NCBI GenBank assembly: GCA_947631605.1
Contig: CANRMC010000002.1
Location: 1-52,347 of the forward strand
Source: an uncultured Lachnospiraceae bacterium
GTDB taxonomy: Bacteria; Bacillota; Clostridia; Lachnospirales; Lachnospiraceae
Reading direction: 5' to 3'
DNA length: 52,347 nt
In this document: positions 8,575-17,600 of the stretch, one piece after another
Layout: each line of letters begins with the position of its first letter
How positions within the stretch are numbered: the first letter of the stretch is position 1
Notes under the pieces: model-generated
What the model saw: only the letters and a program-made list of their open reading frames with translations
Database searches by the model: none
Told to the model about the DNA's origin: nothing
Translations under genes and position numbers: made by a program

Positions 8575-8610
8575 ACGGAGCATTTTCTTCGGAGAATGCT
8601 CCGTTTCCTT
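8575..8610 (+). terminator. Intrinsic terminator after the REC/HPt-like gene
   Basis: A 13-bp stem with one G-T pair (8575-8587 with 8592-8604) and a TTCG tetraloop, followed by a T-rich tail. It closes the tyrS-REC/HPt unit. Confidence 0.85.
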
Positions 8611-8623
8611 TGTCTTTCTTCTG

Positions 8624-8651
8624 GTATATTTCGGACGTCGGCACATATAAT
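8624..8651 (+). promoter_or_regulatory. Possible sigma-E-type (sporulation) promoter
   Basis: GTATATT (8624-8630), 13-base spacer, CATATAAT (8644-8651). This resembles the Bacillus sigma-E pattern of KMATATT followed by CATACAMT, with one mismatch in the -10 and a spacer at the short end. There is no good sigma-A -35 at 17 bases. In Bacillus subtilis pdaB is a mother-cell sporulation gene, which fits this reading. Confidence 0.4.
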
Positions 8652-8676
8652 GAAACAAAGAATGCCGGAGTAAGCC

Positions 8677-9453
8677 ATGGCGAAATTTCAAGAGATCGGT
8701 TTAAAATTTCTGATCATCATGCTGATTGTTTTTACCGTCTTTCTCTGTTACCGGGAAGAAAAAAATGAGATCATTGATGTTTTTTCGGAAAATAAATCCT
8801 ATTCCCTGCCGATTTATTCTGTGGAAACGGAGGAACCGGTGGTAAGCATTACTTTTGACGCAGCATGGGGTGACGAGGATCTGGATCAGATACTTTCCAT
8901 ATTGGAGGCGCATAGCTGCAGGGCAACATTTTTCGTGACAGGAGACTGGGCGCTCCGTTATCCGGAAGCCATAAAAAAGATTCAGGGTTCCGGCCATGAT
9001 CTGGGAAATCACGGAAACAATCATAAACATATGACGCAGCTTTCCCATGATGAAATGCTGGAGGAAATGCGGGGCTGTAACGAGGTGGTAAAGAGTATCT
9101 GCGGATATGACATGACGTTAATGCGGGCGCCTTACGGCGATTATAATGAAGACGTGGTGCTGACAGCGATCGGGGAAGGATACCAGATCATTCAATGGGA
9201 CGTGGATAGTCTGGACTGGAAAGAATATGGACGGGACAGTCTTATACGGACGGTTGCGGAACATAAGAATCTGGGAAATGGTTCTATTATTCTTCTGCAT
9301 ACCGGAACGAAGTATACGGCTTCTGCTCTGGATGAGCTTTTAACCCGGCTGGAAGAGAAAGGATACCGCTTTCTTCCGGTTTCGGAAATGATTTATTCCG
9401 GAGATACTTATATCGACCAGAATGGAAGGCAGTATCAGCGTGGACTGCGCTGA
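8677..9453 (+). CDS. PdaB-like polysaccharide deacetylase
   Basis: 258-residue protein with an N-terminal membrane anchor (FLIIMLIVFTVFLCY) and a NodB-homology domain (about 45-245) facing outside. Motif 1 is SITFDAAWGDED, of the TFD-x-x-WGD form seen in PdaB rather than the usual TFDDG. Motif 2 is GNHGNNH with two metal-binding His. Motif 3 is RAPYGDYN, and the late motif is IILLHTG. NodB enzymes remove acetyl groups from N-acetylglucosamine or muramic acid. In Bacillus, PdaB acts late in sporulation and spore cortex maintenance. A weak ribosome binding site (GGAG) precedes ATG 8677. The sporulation role is inferred from the motif 1 type and the upstream promoter. Confidence 0.8.
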   Translation: MAKFQEIGLKFLIIMLIVFTVFLCYREEKNEIIDVFSENKSYSLPIYSVETEEPVVSITFDAAWGDEDLDQILSILEAHSCRATFFVTGDWALRYPEAIKKIQGSGHDLGNHGNNHKHMTQLSHDEMLEEMRGCNEVVKSICGYDMTLMRAPYGDYNEDVVLTAIGEGYQIIQWDVDSLDWKEYGRDSLIRTVAEHKNLGNGSIILLHTGTKYTASALDELLTRLEEKGYRFLPVSEMIYSGDTYIDQNGRQYQRGLR

Positions 9454-9560
9454 TTTTTGAAAAATACATATTGTAATTTTTTAGGTTATATAATAGAATG
9501 ACAGATAAGTGTGAAAGTCCGAACCGGGATTTTCATAAGAGAACGAAGGAGGATATAAAA

Positions 9561-12500
9561 ATGCCAAAAAGGACTGATATTAACAAAGTTTTGATTATCG
9601 GTTCCGGTCCGATCGTGATAGGGCAGGCTTGTGAATTTGACTATTCCGGTACACAGGCATGTAAGGCGCTTCGTAAACTGGGATATGAGATCGTGCTTGT
9701 AAATTCCAATCCGGCAACGATCATGACAGATACGGAGACCGCTGATGTAACATACATTGAACCGTTAAACGTGGAACGTTTGGAACAGATCATCGCAAAA
9801 GAGCGTCCGGATGCTCTGCTTCCGAATCTGGGAGGACAGTCGGGCTTAAATCTTTGTGCCGAATTATATAAGAATGGGGTTCTGGATAAGTATAACGTGA
9901 AGGTAATCGGCGTTCAGGTAGATGCTATTGAACGTGGCGAAGACCGGATTGAATTTAAGAATACCATGAATAAGCTGGGGATTGAAATGGCAAGAAGTGA
10001 AGTTGCCTACAGTGTGGAAGAAGCGCTTGCCATTGCCGACCGGCTGAACTATCCGGTTGTACTCCGTCCTGCCTATACCATGGGCGGTGCAGGCGGCGGC
10101 TTGGTCTACAATCGGGAAGAATTGAAAACCGTATGCGCCAGAGGTCTTCAGGCAAGCCTCGTCGGACAGGTTCTGGTAGAAGAATCCGTCCTTGGCTGGG
10201 AAGAACTGGAATTAGAGGTTGTCCGTGATTCGGAAAACAATATCATTACCGTATGCTTTATTGAAAATATCGATCCGATGGGCGTGCATACCGGTGATTC
10301 TTTCTGTGCGGCTCCGATGCTCACCATTTCGGAAGAATGTCAGAAACGCTTGCAGGAGCAGGCTTATAAGATCGTAGAATCGGTTCAGGTGATCGGCGGT
10401 ACAAATGTCCAGTTCGCGCATGACCCGGTATCTGACCGGATCGTTGTCATTGAGATCAATCCGAGAACTTCCCGTTCTTCCGCACTTGCTTCCAAGGCGA
10501 CCGGTTTCCCGATCGCTCTGGTTTCCGCTATGCTGGCAACCGGACTTACCCTGAAGGAGATTCCTTGCGGAAAATATGGAACGCTGGATAAATATGTGCC
10601 GGATGGAGATTATGTAGTAATTAAATTTGCCAGATGGGCATTTGAGAAATTTAAAGGCGTAGAAGATAAGCTGGGTACTCAGATGCGTGCCGTAGGCGAA
10701 GTCATGAGTATCGGTAAGAATTTCAAAGAAGCGTTCCAGAAAGCGATCCGCAGTCTGGAAAACGGACGTTACGGACTGGGACATACCGGAAAGTTTGAAG
10801 CGAAAACGAAGGAAGAGTTGCTGAAACTTCTGATCACGCCATCCAGCGAGCGGTATTTCATCATTTACGAAGCACTCCGTAAGGGAGCGACCGTTGATGA
10901 GATTCATAGTATTACCAGAGTAAAGAAATACTTCATCGAACAGATGAAAGAACTGGTGGATGAGGAAGAGGCTCTGCTTAATAAAAAAGGCTCCGTACCG
11001 GAAGATGCTCTGCTGATCGCAGCAAAGAAAGACGGCTTTTCCGATAAATATCTGAGCCAGATTTTGGAAGTGCCGGAGGATGATATCCGGAACAAAAGAA
11101 TCGAGCTTGGCGTCGAGGAAGCATGGGAAGGCGTACATGTCAGCGGCACGCAGGACAGTGCATATTATTATTCCACCTACAATGCGGAAGATAAGAGTAC
11201 GATCAATACAGAACGTCCGAAGATCATGATCTTAGGCGGCGGCCCGAACCGTATCGGTCAGGGTATCGAATTTGACTATTGCTGTGTGCATGCGGCAAAT
11301 TCCTTAAAGAAACTCGGATTTGAAACGATCATCGTAAACTGTAATCCTGAAACGGTATCTACGGATTATGATACATCCGATAAACTTTATTTTGAACCGC
11401 TGACTCTGGAAGACGTGCTTTCTATTTACAAGAAAGAAAAGCCGGTGGGCGTTATCGCCCAGTTTGGCGGACAGACGCCGCTGAACCTTGCTGCGGATCT
11501 GGAGAAGAACGGCGTCCGTATCTTAGGAACATCTCCTTCTGTGATTGACCTTGCGGAAGACCGCGATCAGTTCCGTGCTATGATGGACAAGCTGGGGATT
11601 CCAATGCCGGAATCAGGAATGGCAACCACCGTTGAGGAAGCGATCGCCATCGCCCATGAGATCGGTTATCCGGTCATGGTTCGTCCGTCTTATGTATTGG
11701 GCGGCAGAGGCATGGAAGTTGTATATAACGATGCAAATATGACGGAATATATGAATGCTGCTGTCGGCGTTACGCCGGACCGGCCGATCCTGATCGACCG
11801 TTTCCTGAACCATGCAACAGAATGTGAAGCAGACGCTATCAGCGACGGAACCAATGCCTTTGTTCCTGCCGTTATGGAGCATATTGAGCTTGCCGGCGTA
11901 CATTCCGGAGATTCCGCCTGCATTATACCGTCAGTGCATATTTCACCGGAAAATATAGAAACCATTAAAGAATATACCAAGAAGATCGCAGAAGAAATGC
12001 ATGTCAGAGGACTTATGAATATGCAGTATGCCATTGAGAAAGGGAAGGTATATGTGCTGGAAGCAAATCCGAGAGCTTCCCGTACCGTACCTTTGGTATC
12101 CAAGGTCTGCAATATCCGCATGGTGCCGCTGGCAACCGAGATCATTACATCAGAGATCACGGGAAAACCATCGCCGGTTCCAAATCTGAAAGAGCAGGAA
12201 ATTCCGAACTATGGCGTGAAAGAAGCAGCATTTCCGTTTAATATGTTCCCAGAGGTAGATCCGGTACTTGGACCGGAAATGCGTTCCACAGGAGAAGTGC
12301 TGGGACTGTCCACTTCCTATGGCGAAGCATTCTATAAAGCGCAGGAGGCAGTACAGTCAAGGCTTCCACTTGAGGGAACCGTACTGATTTCCGTAAATGA
12401 CAGAGATAAAGATGAAGTGATCGATGTGGCGAAGATATTTGCAAACGACGGCTTCAAGATCGTTGCAACCGGTGGAACCTACAATCTTCTGACATCGGAA

Positions 12501-12785
12501 AACATAAAAGCCGAGAAAGTAAAGAAAATGAAAGAAGGACGCCCGAATATCTACGACCTGATCACAAACGGAGATATCCAGCTTGTAGTCAATTCTCCGA
12601 AAGATGCAGATGATATTCAGGACGACAGCTATCTGAGGCAGGCGGCAATCAAGGCGAAAGTTCCTTATATGACAACCATAGCCGCAGCAAAAGCAACCGC
12701 AGAAGGAATCCACTACGTAAAAACAAACGGTTCCGGAGAAATCAAATCCCTGCAGCAGATCCATAGCGAAATCCGCAATCTATAA
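9561..12785 (+). CDS. carB: Carbamoyl phosphate synthase large chain, unpaired copy
   Basis: 1074 residues with the full CarB architecture: N-terminal carboxyphosphate domain (GSGPIVIGQACEFDYSG), oligomerisation domain, second ATP-grasp domain (GGGPNRIGQGIEFDYC) and a C-terminal MGS-like allosteric domain from about residue 935. It makes carbamoyl phosphate from bicarbonate, ATP and ammonia, supplied through a CarA subunit. The start at 9561 is fixed by AAGGAGGAT; an upstream in-frame ATG at 9498 lacks one. No carA accompanies it, and its own terminator follows at 12797. A second carB lies 1.9 kb downstream in an operon with carA. Its allosteric region keeps EGRPNIYDLI, as in typical UMP- or ornithine-regulated enzymes, unlike the second copy. 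It may serve arginine rather than pyrimidine synthesis, but this is inference. Confidence 0.95.
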   Translation: MPKRTDINKVLIIGSGPIVIGQACEFDYSGTQACKALRKLGYEIVLVNSNPATIMTDTETADVTYIEPLNVERLEQIIAKERPDALLPNLGGQSGLNLCAELYKNGVLDKYNVKVIGVQVDAIERGEDRIEFKNTMNKLGIEMARSEVAYSVEEALAIADRLNYPVVLRPAYTMGGAGGGLVYNREELKTVCARGLQASLVGQVLVEESVLGWEELELEVVRDSENNIITVCFIENIDPMGVHTGDSFCAAPMLTISEECQKRLQEQAYKIVESVQVIGGTNVQFAHDPVSDRIVVIEINPRTSRSSALASKATGFPIALVSAMLATGLTLKEIPCGKYGTLDKYVPDGDYVVIKFARWAFEKFKGVEDKLGTQMRAVGEVMSIGKNFKEAFQKAIRSLENGRYGLGHTGKFEAKTKEELLKLLITPSSERYFIIYEALRKGATVDEIHSITRVKKYFIEQMKELVDEEEALLNKKGSVPEDALLIAAKKDGFSDKYLSQILEVPEDDIRNKRIELGVEEAWEGVHVSGTQDSAYYYSTYNAEDKSTINTERPKIMILGGGPNRIGQGIEFDYCCVHAANSLKKLGFETIIVNCNPETVSTDYDTSDKLYFEPLTLEDVLSIYKKEKPVGVIAQFGGQTPLNLAADLEKNGVRILGTSPSVIDLAEDRDQFRAMMDKLGIPMPESGMATTVEEAIAIAHEIGYPVMVRPSYVLGGRGMEVVYNDANMTEYMNAAVGVTPDRPILIDRFLNHATECEADAISDGTNAFVPAVMEHIELAGVHSGDSACIIPSVHISPENIETIKEYTKKIAEEMHVRGLMNMQYAIEKGKVYVLEANPRASRTVPLVSKVCNIRMVPLATEIITSEITGKPSPVPNLKEQEIPNYGVKEAAFPFNMFPEVDPVLGPEMRSTGEVLGLSTSYGEAFYKAQEAVQSRLPLEGTVLISVNDRDKDEVIDVAKIFANDGFKIVATGGTYNLLTSENIKAEKVKKMKEGRPNIYDLITNGDIQLVVNSPKDADDIQDDSYLRQAAIKAKVPYMTTIAAAKATAEGIHYVKTNGSGEIKSLQQIHSEIRNL

Positions 12786-12796
12786 AATAGAAAAAC

Positions 12797-12828
12797 AGAC
12801 CTCGTGTTTTCGCGAGGTCTATTTTTTT
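12797..12828 (+). terminator. Intrinsic terminator of the first carB
   Basis: AGACCTCG (12797-12804) pairs with CGAGGTCT (12813-12820), followed by A and seven T. Confidence 0.92.
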
Positions 12829-12835
12829 ATCCTGA

Positions 12836-13067
12836 ACAAGTTCTATCCCGGAACAAGTGAACAACAGATCTTCAAACGGTTGCAAAACGCCAGACAAGTT
12901 CCATGACGGGACAAGTGAACAGTGGTTCTTTGAGTGGATACAAAATGTCTGACTAATCCTATCCCGGAACGAATGGACAGCAGTTCTTCAAGCGGCTGCA
13001 AAACACCGGACAAGTTCTATCCCGGAACAAGTGAACGGTGGTTCCTCGAGTGGATGAAAAACGCCGG
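12836..13067 (+). repeat. 58-bp tandem repeat, four contiguous copies
   Basis: Copies start at 12836, 12894, 12952 and 13010, each exactly 58 bases. They share the frame A-C-A-A-G-T-T-C-T-A-T-C-C-C-G-G-A-A-C and a middle part reading GTGAAC...TTC...GAGTGG...AAAACGCC. Copies differ by several substitutions but no length change. A fifth, diverged copy begins at 13068 and runs into the inverted-repeat region. There are no spacers, so it is not a CRISPR array. No protein reading is convincing. Confidence 0.85.
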
Positions 13068-13350
13068 ATAAGTGCTATGCAGGGACATATGAGCCGCCGG
13101 TTCTTAGCGAACGCAAGCGCAGCGCAGTGTGAGCTTAGAACCGCTGCGTGCGAATCTAAGCGCAAGCGGTCCCTGCATAGCACTTATCCGCGCGTTTTTA
13201 CAATCCCCCGCGCGAATCTAAGCGCAAGCGGTCCCTGCATAGCACTAATCCGCGCGTTTTCCATAGCCATCCATGCGTTAGTATATGCAAGCGGTCCCTG
13301 CATAGCACTTATCCGCGCGTTTTTATAATCCTCCGCGCGTTTTTATAATC
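13067..13350. repeat. Inverted-repeat array continuing the 58-bp family
   Basis: GATAAGTGCTATGCAGGGAC at 13067-13086 recurs as its exact reverse complement at 13169-13188 and 13294-13313, and with one change at 13231-13250. Between the first pair lies a nested inverted pair, GGTTCTTAGC with GCTTAGAACC. The reverse copies are followed by CCGCGCGTTTTT, repeated with TATAATCC or ACAATCC three times up to 13350. An open frame through here (13038-13328) follows the repeats and is not believed to be a gene. The rest of the 12.8-13.6 kb gap holds promoters and a hairpin. Confidence 0.8.
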
Positions 13351-13363
13351 CCCCGTAAAATGA

Positions 13364-13392
13364 TTGACATTCAAAATCCCCCATGCTATAAT
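13364..13392 (+). promoter_or_regulatory. Strong sigma-A promoter upstream of carA (P1)
   Basis: TTGACA (13364-13369), 17-base spacer, TGcTATAAT with the -10 at 13387-13392: a full consensus with extended -10. Transcription would start near 13399, directly into the hairpin at 13400. Confidence 0.85.
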
Positions 13393-13399
13393 AACCCTC

Positions 13400-13442
13400 G
13401 AGGCGTCCTCCGCTATATGGTGGGGGGTGCCTCATTTTTTTT
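13400..13442 (+). terminator. Promoter-proximal terminator hairpin (possible attenuator)
   Basis: GAGGC (13400-13404) pairs with GCCTC (13429-13433). The inner arms (GTCCTCC with GGGGGGT) extend the stem through G-C and G-U pairs. Eight T follow after one A. It lies at the 5' end of the P1 transcript, so most P1 RNA should stop after about 45 bases unless something opens the stem. It may be an attenuator for carAB or the end of a short RNA. Confidence 0.65.
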
Positions 13443-13464
13443 GCATCTTCCCCCGAATCACCCC

Positions 13465-13493
13465 TTGAAAAATCGTCACAATTGTGATACTAT
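13465..13493 (+). promoter_or_regulatory. Second carA promoter (P2) with palindromic operator-like site
   Basis: TTGAAA (13465-13470), 17-base spacer, TGaTACTAT (-10 at 13488-13493). A perfect 12-bp palindrome, TCACAATTGTGA (13476-13487), fills the spacer and touches the -10. A repressor bound there would block RNA polymerase. The regulator is unknown. Confidence 0.65.
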
Positions 13494-13607
13494 TTTGTAA
13501 GTTTGAAGAAAAAGAGAAAAATCAGGGAGCGGCAAAGGCGCCGATTCTTTCTGTATTACTCTTTTTTTTTGAGCAAAAATAGGGATGAAAGAAAGGAAAC
13601 GAACGTT

Positions 13608-14681
13608 ATGAAAGCATTTCTGATTCTGGAAGACGGACACGTGTTTGAAGGAAAAAGCGTAGGTTCTGCAAAAGAAATCATCAGCGAGATCGTATTTAAT
13701 ACTTCTATGACAGGCTATCTGGAAGTACTGACCGATCCGTCTTATGCAGGGCAGTCCGTATGTATGACTTATCCGCTGATTGGAAACTATGGGATCTGTT
13801 TCGAAGATATGGAGGCGGACCGCCCTTGGAATATGGGATTTATTGTGAGAGAGATCGCAAAGACGCCAAGTAATTTCAGAAGTGTGGAAAGTATCGGGAA
13901 GTTCCTTACAGATAATGATATTACCGGAATCGAGCGGATCGATACCCGCGCCCTTACCAAGATCCTTCGGGAAAAAGGAACGATGCGGGGAATGATCACC
14001 ACAAATGAAAATTATGATCTGGAAGAATGCCTCTCCAGGATCCGGGCATGGCAGATGGGACATGTGGTCTTGGATGTAACAAGCAAGGAGAAGACCGTTT
14101 ATCCGGGAGATGGATATAAAGTTGCGGTTATCGATCTTGGCGTGAAAAAGCATATCGTAAAGAGCCTGCAGGAAAGAGGCTGTCAGGTGACGGTTTATCC
14201 GGCGGAGACGGATGCAGAAGAAATTCTGGCTGATGAACCGGACGGTATTATGTTAACCAATGGACCGGGTGATCCAAAGGATAACGTAAAGACGATCGCC
14301 GAGATCCGGAAACTCTTTGCCACGGATATTCCGATTTTTGCGATCTGCCTTGGACATCAGCTTCTCGCGCTTGCAAGCGGCGCAGATACCGTGAAAATGA
14401 AATACGGACACCGGGGCGCAAATCATCCGGTACGGGATCTGAAAACCGGAAAATGCTACATTTCCACCCAGAATCACGGATATGTGGTAAAGGAAGATAC
14501 GGTAGACAGAGATATTGCGGAAGTAAGTTTTGTCAATGTGAATGACGGAACGGTAGAGGGACTGCATTATCTGGGAAAAAATGTGCAGACCGTCCAGTTC
14601 CATCCGGAAGCCTGTGCGGGACCTCTGGATACCGATTATCTGTTTGACCAGTTTATGAATATGATGGAGGTGTCAAAGTAA
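13608..14681 (+). CDS. carA: Carbamoyl phosphate synthase small chain (glutaminase)
   Basis: 357 residues. The N-terminal CPSase domain (AFLILEDGHVFEGKSVG ... FNTSMTGYLEVLTDPSYAGQ) is followed by a class I glutamine amidotransferase domain. That domain has the nucleophilic Cys in AICLGHQ (C247) and the His-Glu pair in FHPEAC. It releases ammonia from glutamine and passes it to CarB. The start at 13608 follows AAAGGAAACG and matches the usual N-terminus; the frame is open 35 codons further upstream but no binding site supports that. Its stop codon shares one base with the carB start (TAATG), a sign of translational coupling. It is the only carA in the window and might also serve the upstream carB. 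Confidence 0.96.
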   Translation: MKAFLILEDGHVFEGKSVGSAKEIISEIVFNTSMTGYLEVLTDPSYAGQSVCMTYPLIGNYGICFEDMEADRPWNMGFIVREIAKTPSNFRSVESIGKFLTDNDITGIERIDTRALTKILREKGTMRGMITTNENYDLEECLSRIRAWQMGHVVLDVTSKEKTVYPGDGYKVAVIDLGVKKHIVKSLQERGCQVTVYPAETDAEEILADEPDGIMLTNGPGDPKDNVKTIAEIRKLFATDIPIFAICLGHQLLALASGADTVKMKYGHRGANHPVRDLKTGKCYISTQNHGYVVKEDTVDRDIAEVSFVNVNDGTVEGLHYLGKNVQTVQFHPEACAGPLDTDYLFDQFMNMMEVSK

Positions 14682-17600
14682 TGCCAAAGAATCCGAATAT
14701 CAAAAAAGTAGTTGTGATCGGTTCCGGTCCGATCGTGATCGGTCAGGCAGCAGAGTTTGACTATGCGGGTACGCAGGCATGCCGTTCTTTGAAAGAAGAG
14801 GGAATCTGCGTTGTACTTATCAATTCCAATCCGGCGACCATCATGACGGATAAAGACATTGCCGATAAGGTATATATTGAACCTCTGACGCCGGATGTAG
14901 TACGGGCGGTCATTGAGAAAGAAAAGCCGGACAGTGTGCTTCCGACACTTGGAGGTCAGGCGGCTCTGAATATCGCTATGGAACTGGAAGAAACCGGTTT
15001 CCTGCAGAAGCATAATGTAAGGCTTATCGGTACTTCTGCAAAGACCATAAAAAAAGCGGAGGACCGTCTGGAATTTAAGAAGACCATGGAAAAGATCAAT
15101 GAACCGTGCGCGCCGTCTGAGGTTGTAACCAATATCAAAGACGGATTGGCGTTCGTACAGAAGATCGGATATCCGGTGGTACTTCGTCCTGCGTATACGC
15201 TGGGAGGTTCCGGCGGCGGGATCGCAAATAATGAAGATGAATTTGTTGAAATACTGATGAACGGTCTCAGGCTCAGCCGCGTAGGACAGGTTCTGGTGGA
15301 ACGCTGCATTGCAGGCTGGAAAGAAATCGAATACGAAGTTATGCGGGACGCAAACGGCACTTGTATTACCGTCTGCAACATGGAAAATATGGATCCTGTA
15401 GGCGTACATACCGGCGACTCGATCGTTGTGGCGCCGTCTCAGACTTTAGCGGATAAGGAACATCAGATGCTCCGAAGCGCGGCTCTGAATATCATTTCCG
15501 AACTGGATATACGGGGAGGCTGTAATGTGCAGTTCGCCCTGCATCCGTCCACGTTTGAGTATTGCGTGATCGAGGTAAACCCACGTGTAAGCCGTTCTTC
15601 CGCACTGGCGTCCAAAGCAACCGGTTATCCGATCGCCAAGGTGGCGGCAAAGATTGCCTTGGGCTACAATCTGGATGAGATCAAAAATGCGATCACAAAG
15701 AAAACCTATGCAAGCTTTGAACCGGCGCTTGATTATGTAGTTGTAAAGATCCCGCGTCTTCCTTTTGATAAATTCATTAAGGCAAGCCGGAAACTTACCA
15801 CCCAGATGAAGGCGACCGGTGAGGTTATGAGCATCTGCACGAATTTTGAGGGCGCGCTGATGAAAGCCCTGCGGTCGCTGGAACAGCATGTGGACAGTCT
15901 GATCTATGAAAATCTTTCGCAGCAGGAAGATGAGGTTATAAAGAAAGAACTGTACCGTGTCGACGACCGGAGAATCTTTGTCATTGCGGAAGCAATCCGA
16001 AGAGAAGTGCCGCTGTCCGTCATCCATGACATTACAAAGATCGATCTGTGGTTTTTGGATAAACTGGCAAATATCGTGAAAGAAGAACAGATCCTGCGGG
16101 AAGCAAAAGAACTGACGAAGGAGATTCTCTTTGAAGCAAAGCGGCTGGAATTTCCGGACTCTGTTATCGGAGGCCTGACCGGAAAAAGCGAGCAGGAGAT
16201 AAAAGAACTCCGGTACGGCTATGGGATCCATGCCGTCTACAAAATGGTTGATACCTGCGCGGCGGAATTTGAGGCCTCCACACCGTATTACTATTCATGC
16301 TATGACGGGGAATCAGAGGTAGAACCGGATAATTCCAAAAAGAAGATCATGGTACTGGGTTCCGGCCCGATCCGGATCGGACAGGGAATCGAGTTTGATT
16401 ACTGCTCCGTACACAGTACATGGGCGCTCAAGGCACACGGTTATGAAACGATCATCGTAAACAACAATCCGGAGACTGTCAGTACGGATTTTGATATTGC
16501 CGACAAACTGTATTTTGAACCGCTGACGGCGGAGGATGTGGAGTCGATCGTAAATCTGGAAAAACCGGACGGCGCTGTGGTTCAGTTCGGCGGACAGACA
16601 GCGATCAAACTGACCGAGGCGCTCTTAAAAATGGGCGTTCCGATCTTAGGCACCAGTGCGGAAAATGTAGACGCGGCGGAAGACAGGGAGCTCTTTGATG
16701 AGATCCTGGAGAAATGCTGTATCCCGCGGCCTGCCGGTAAGACGGTATTTTCCAGAGAAGAAGCCCTGGAGGCGGCGAACGAACTGGGATATCCGGTGCT
16801 GGTAAGACCGTCCTATGTCTTAGGCGGGCAGGGAATGCAGATTGCCATTTCCGATAAAGATATTATAGAATTTATGGATGTGATCAACCGCCATGTGCAG
16901 GAGCATCCGATCCTTGTGGATAAGTATCTGATGGGAAAGGAGATCGAGGTAGACGCCGTCTGCGACGGAGAAGACATCATCATTCCGGGCATCATGGAGC
17001 ACGTAGAGCGCGCCGGCATTCATTCCGGCGACAGCATTTCCGTATATCCTGCCCAGAGCCTGTCAAAAAAGATCAAGCGTGTCATCGAAGACTATACAAA
17101 AAAACTTGCGATGAACCTGCACGTGATCGGTCTTATCAATATTCAGTTCATTGTATATAACGAAGAAGTTTATGTGATCGAGGTAAATCCGAGATCCAGC
17201 CGGACGGTTCCTTATATCAGCAAAGTGACCGGTATTCCAATCGTAGACCTTGCTTCGCGCGTCATTATCGGAGAAAAATTAAAAGATATGGGATATACGC
17301 CGGGACTGCAGCCGGAATCAGAATATTATGCCATAAAGATGCCGGTATTCTCCTTTGAGAAACTGCGTGGCGCAGAGATCAGTCTGGGACCGGAAATGAA
17401 GTCTACCGGAGAATGCCTGGGTATTTCCAAGGATTACAACGAGGCGTTATATAAGGCGTTCTTAGGCGCGGGCGTCCAGCTTCCGAAGCATAAGAAGATG
17501 ATCCTTACCGTAAAGGACTCGGATAAACTGGAGGCTGTCGAGATCGGAAGACGGTTTGCGGCTCTGGGATATGAGATCTATGCCACCAGAAGCACCTGCC

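Noticed and set aside
9498..9560. Longer carB start at 9498
   Set aside because: No ribosome binding site, and AAGGAGGAT points to ATG 9561, which gives the standard N-terminus.
10212..11138. 308-residue open frame on the minus strand within carB
   Set aside because: Lies fully antisense to a certain gene, with no family features; other long antisense frames in carB, carA and acdh-type genes were dropped for the same reason.
12836..13067. CRISPR array
   Set aside because: The 58-bp units are contiguous with no unique spacers, and no cas genes are present.
13038..13328. 96-residue open frame in the carB-carA gap
   Set aside because: It follows the inverted repeats, its protein repeats with the DNA, and it has no ribosome binding site.
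13476..13487. Crp/Fnr or Rex binding site
   Set aside because: Those sites read TGTGA-N6-TCACA or TTGTGA-N6-TCACAA. Here the half-sites are in the opposite order and adjacent.
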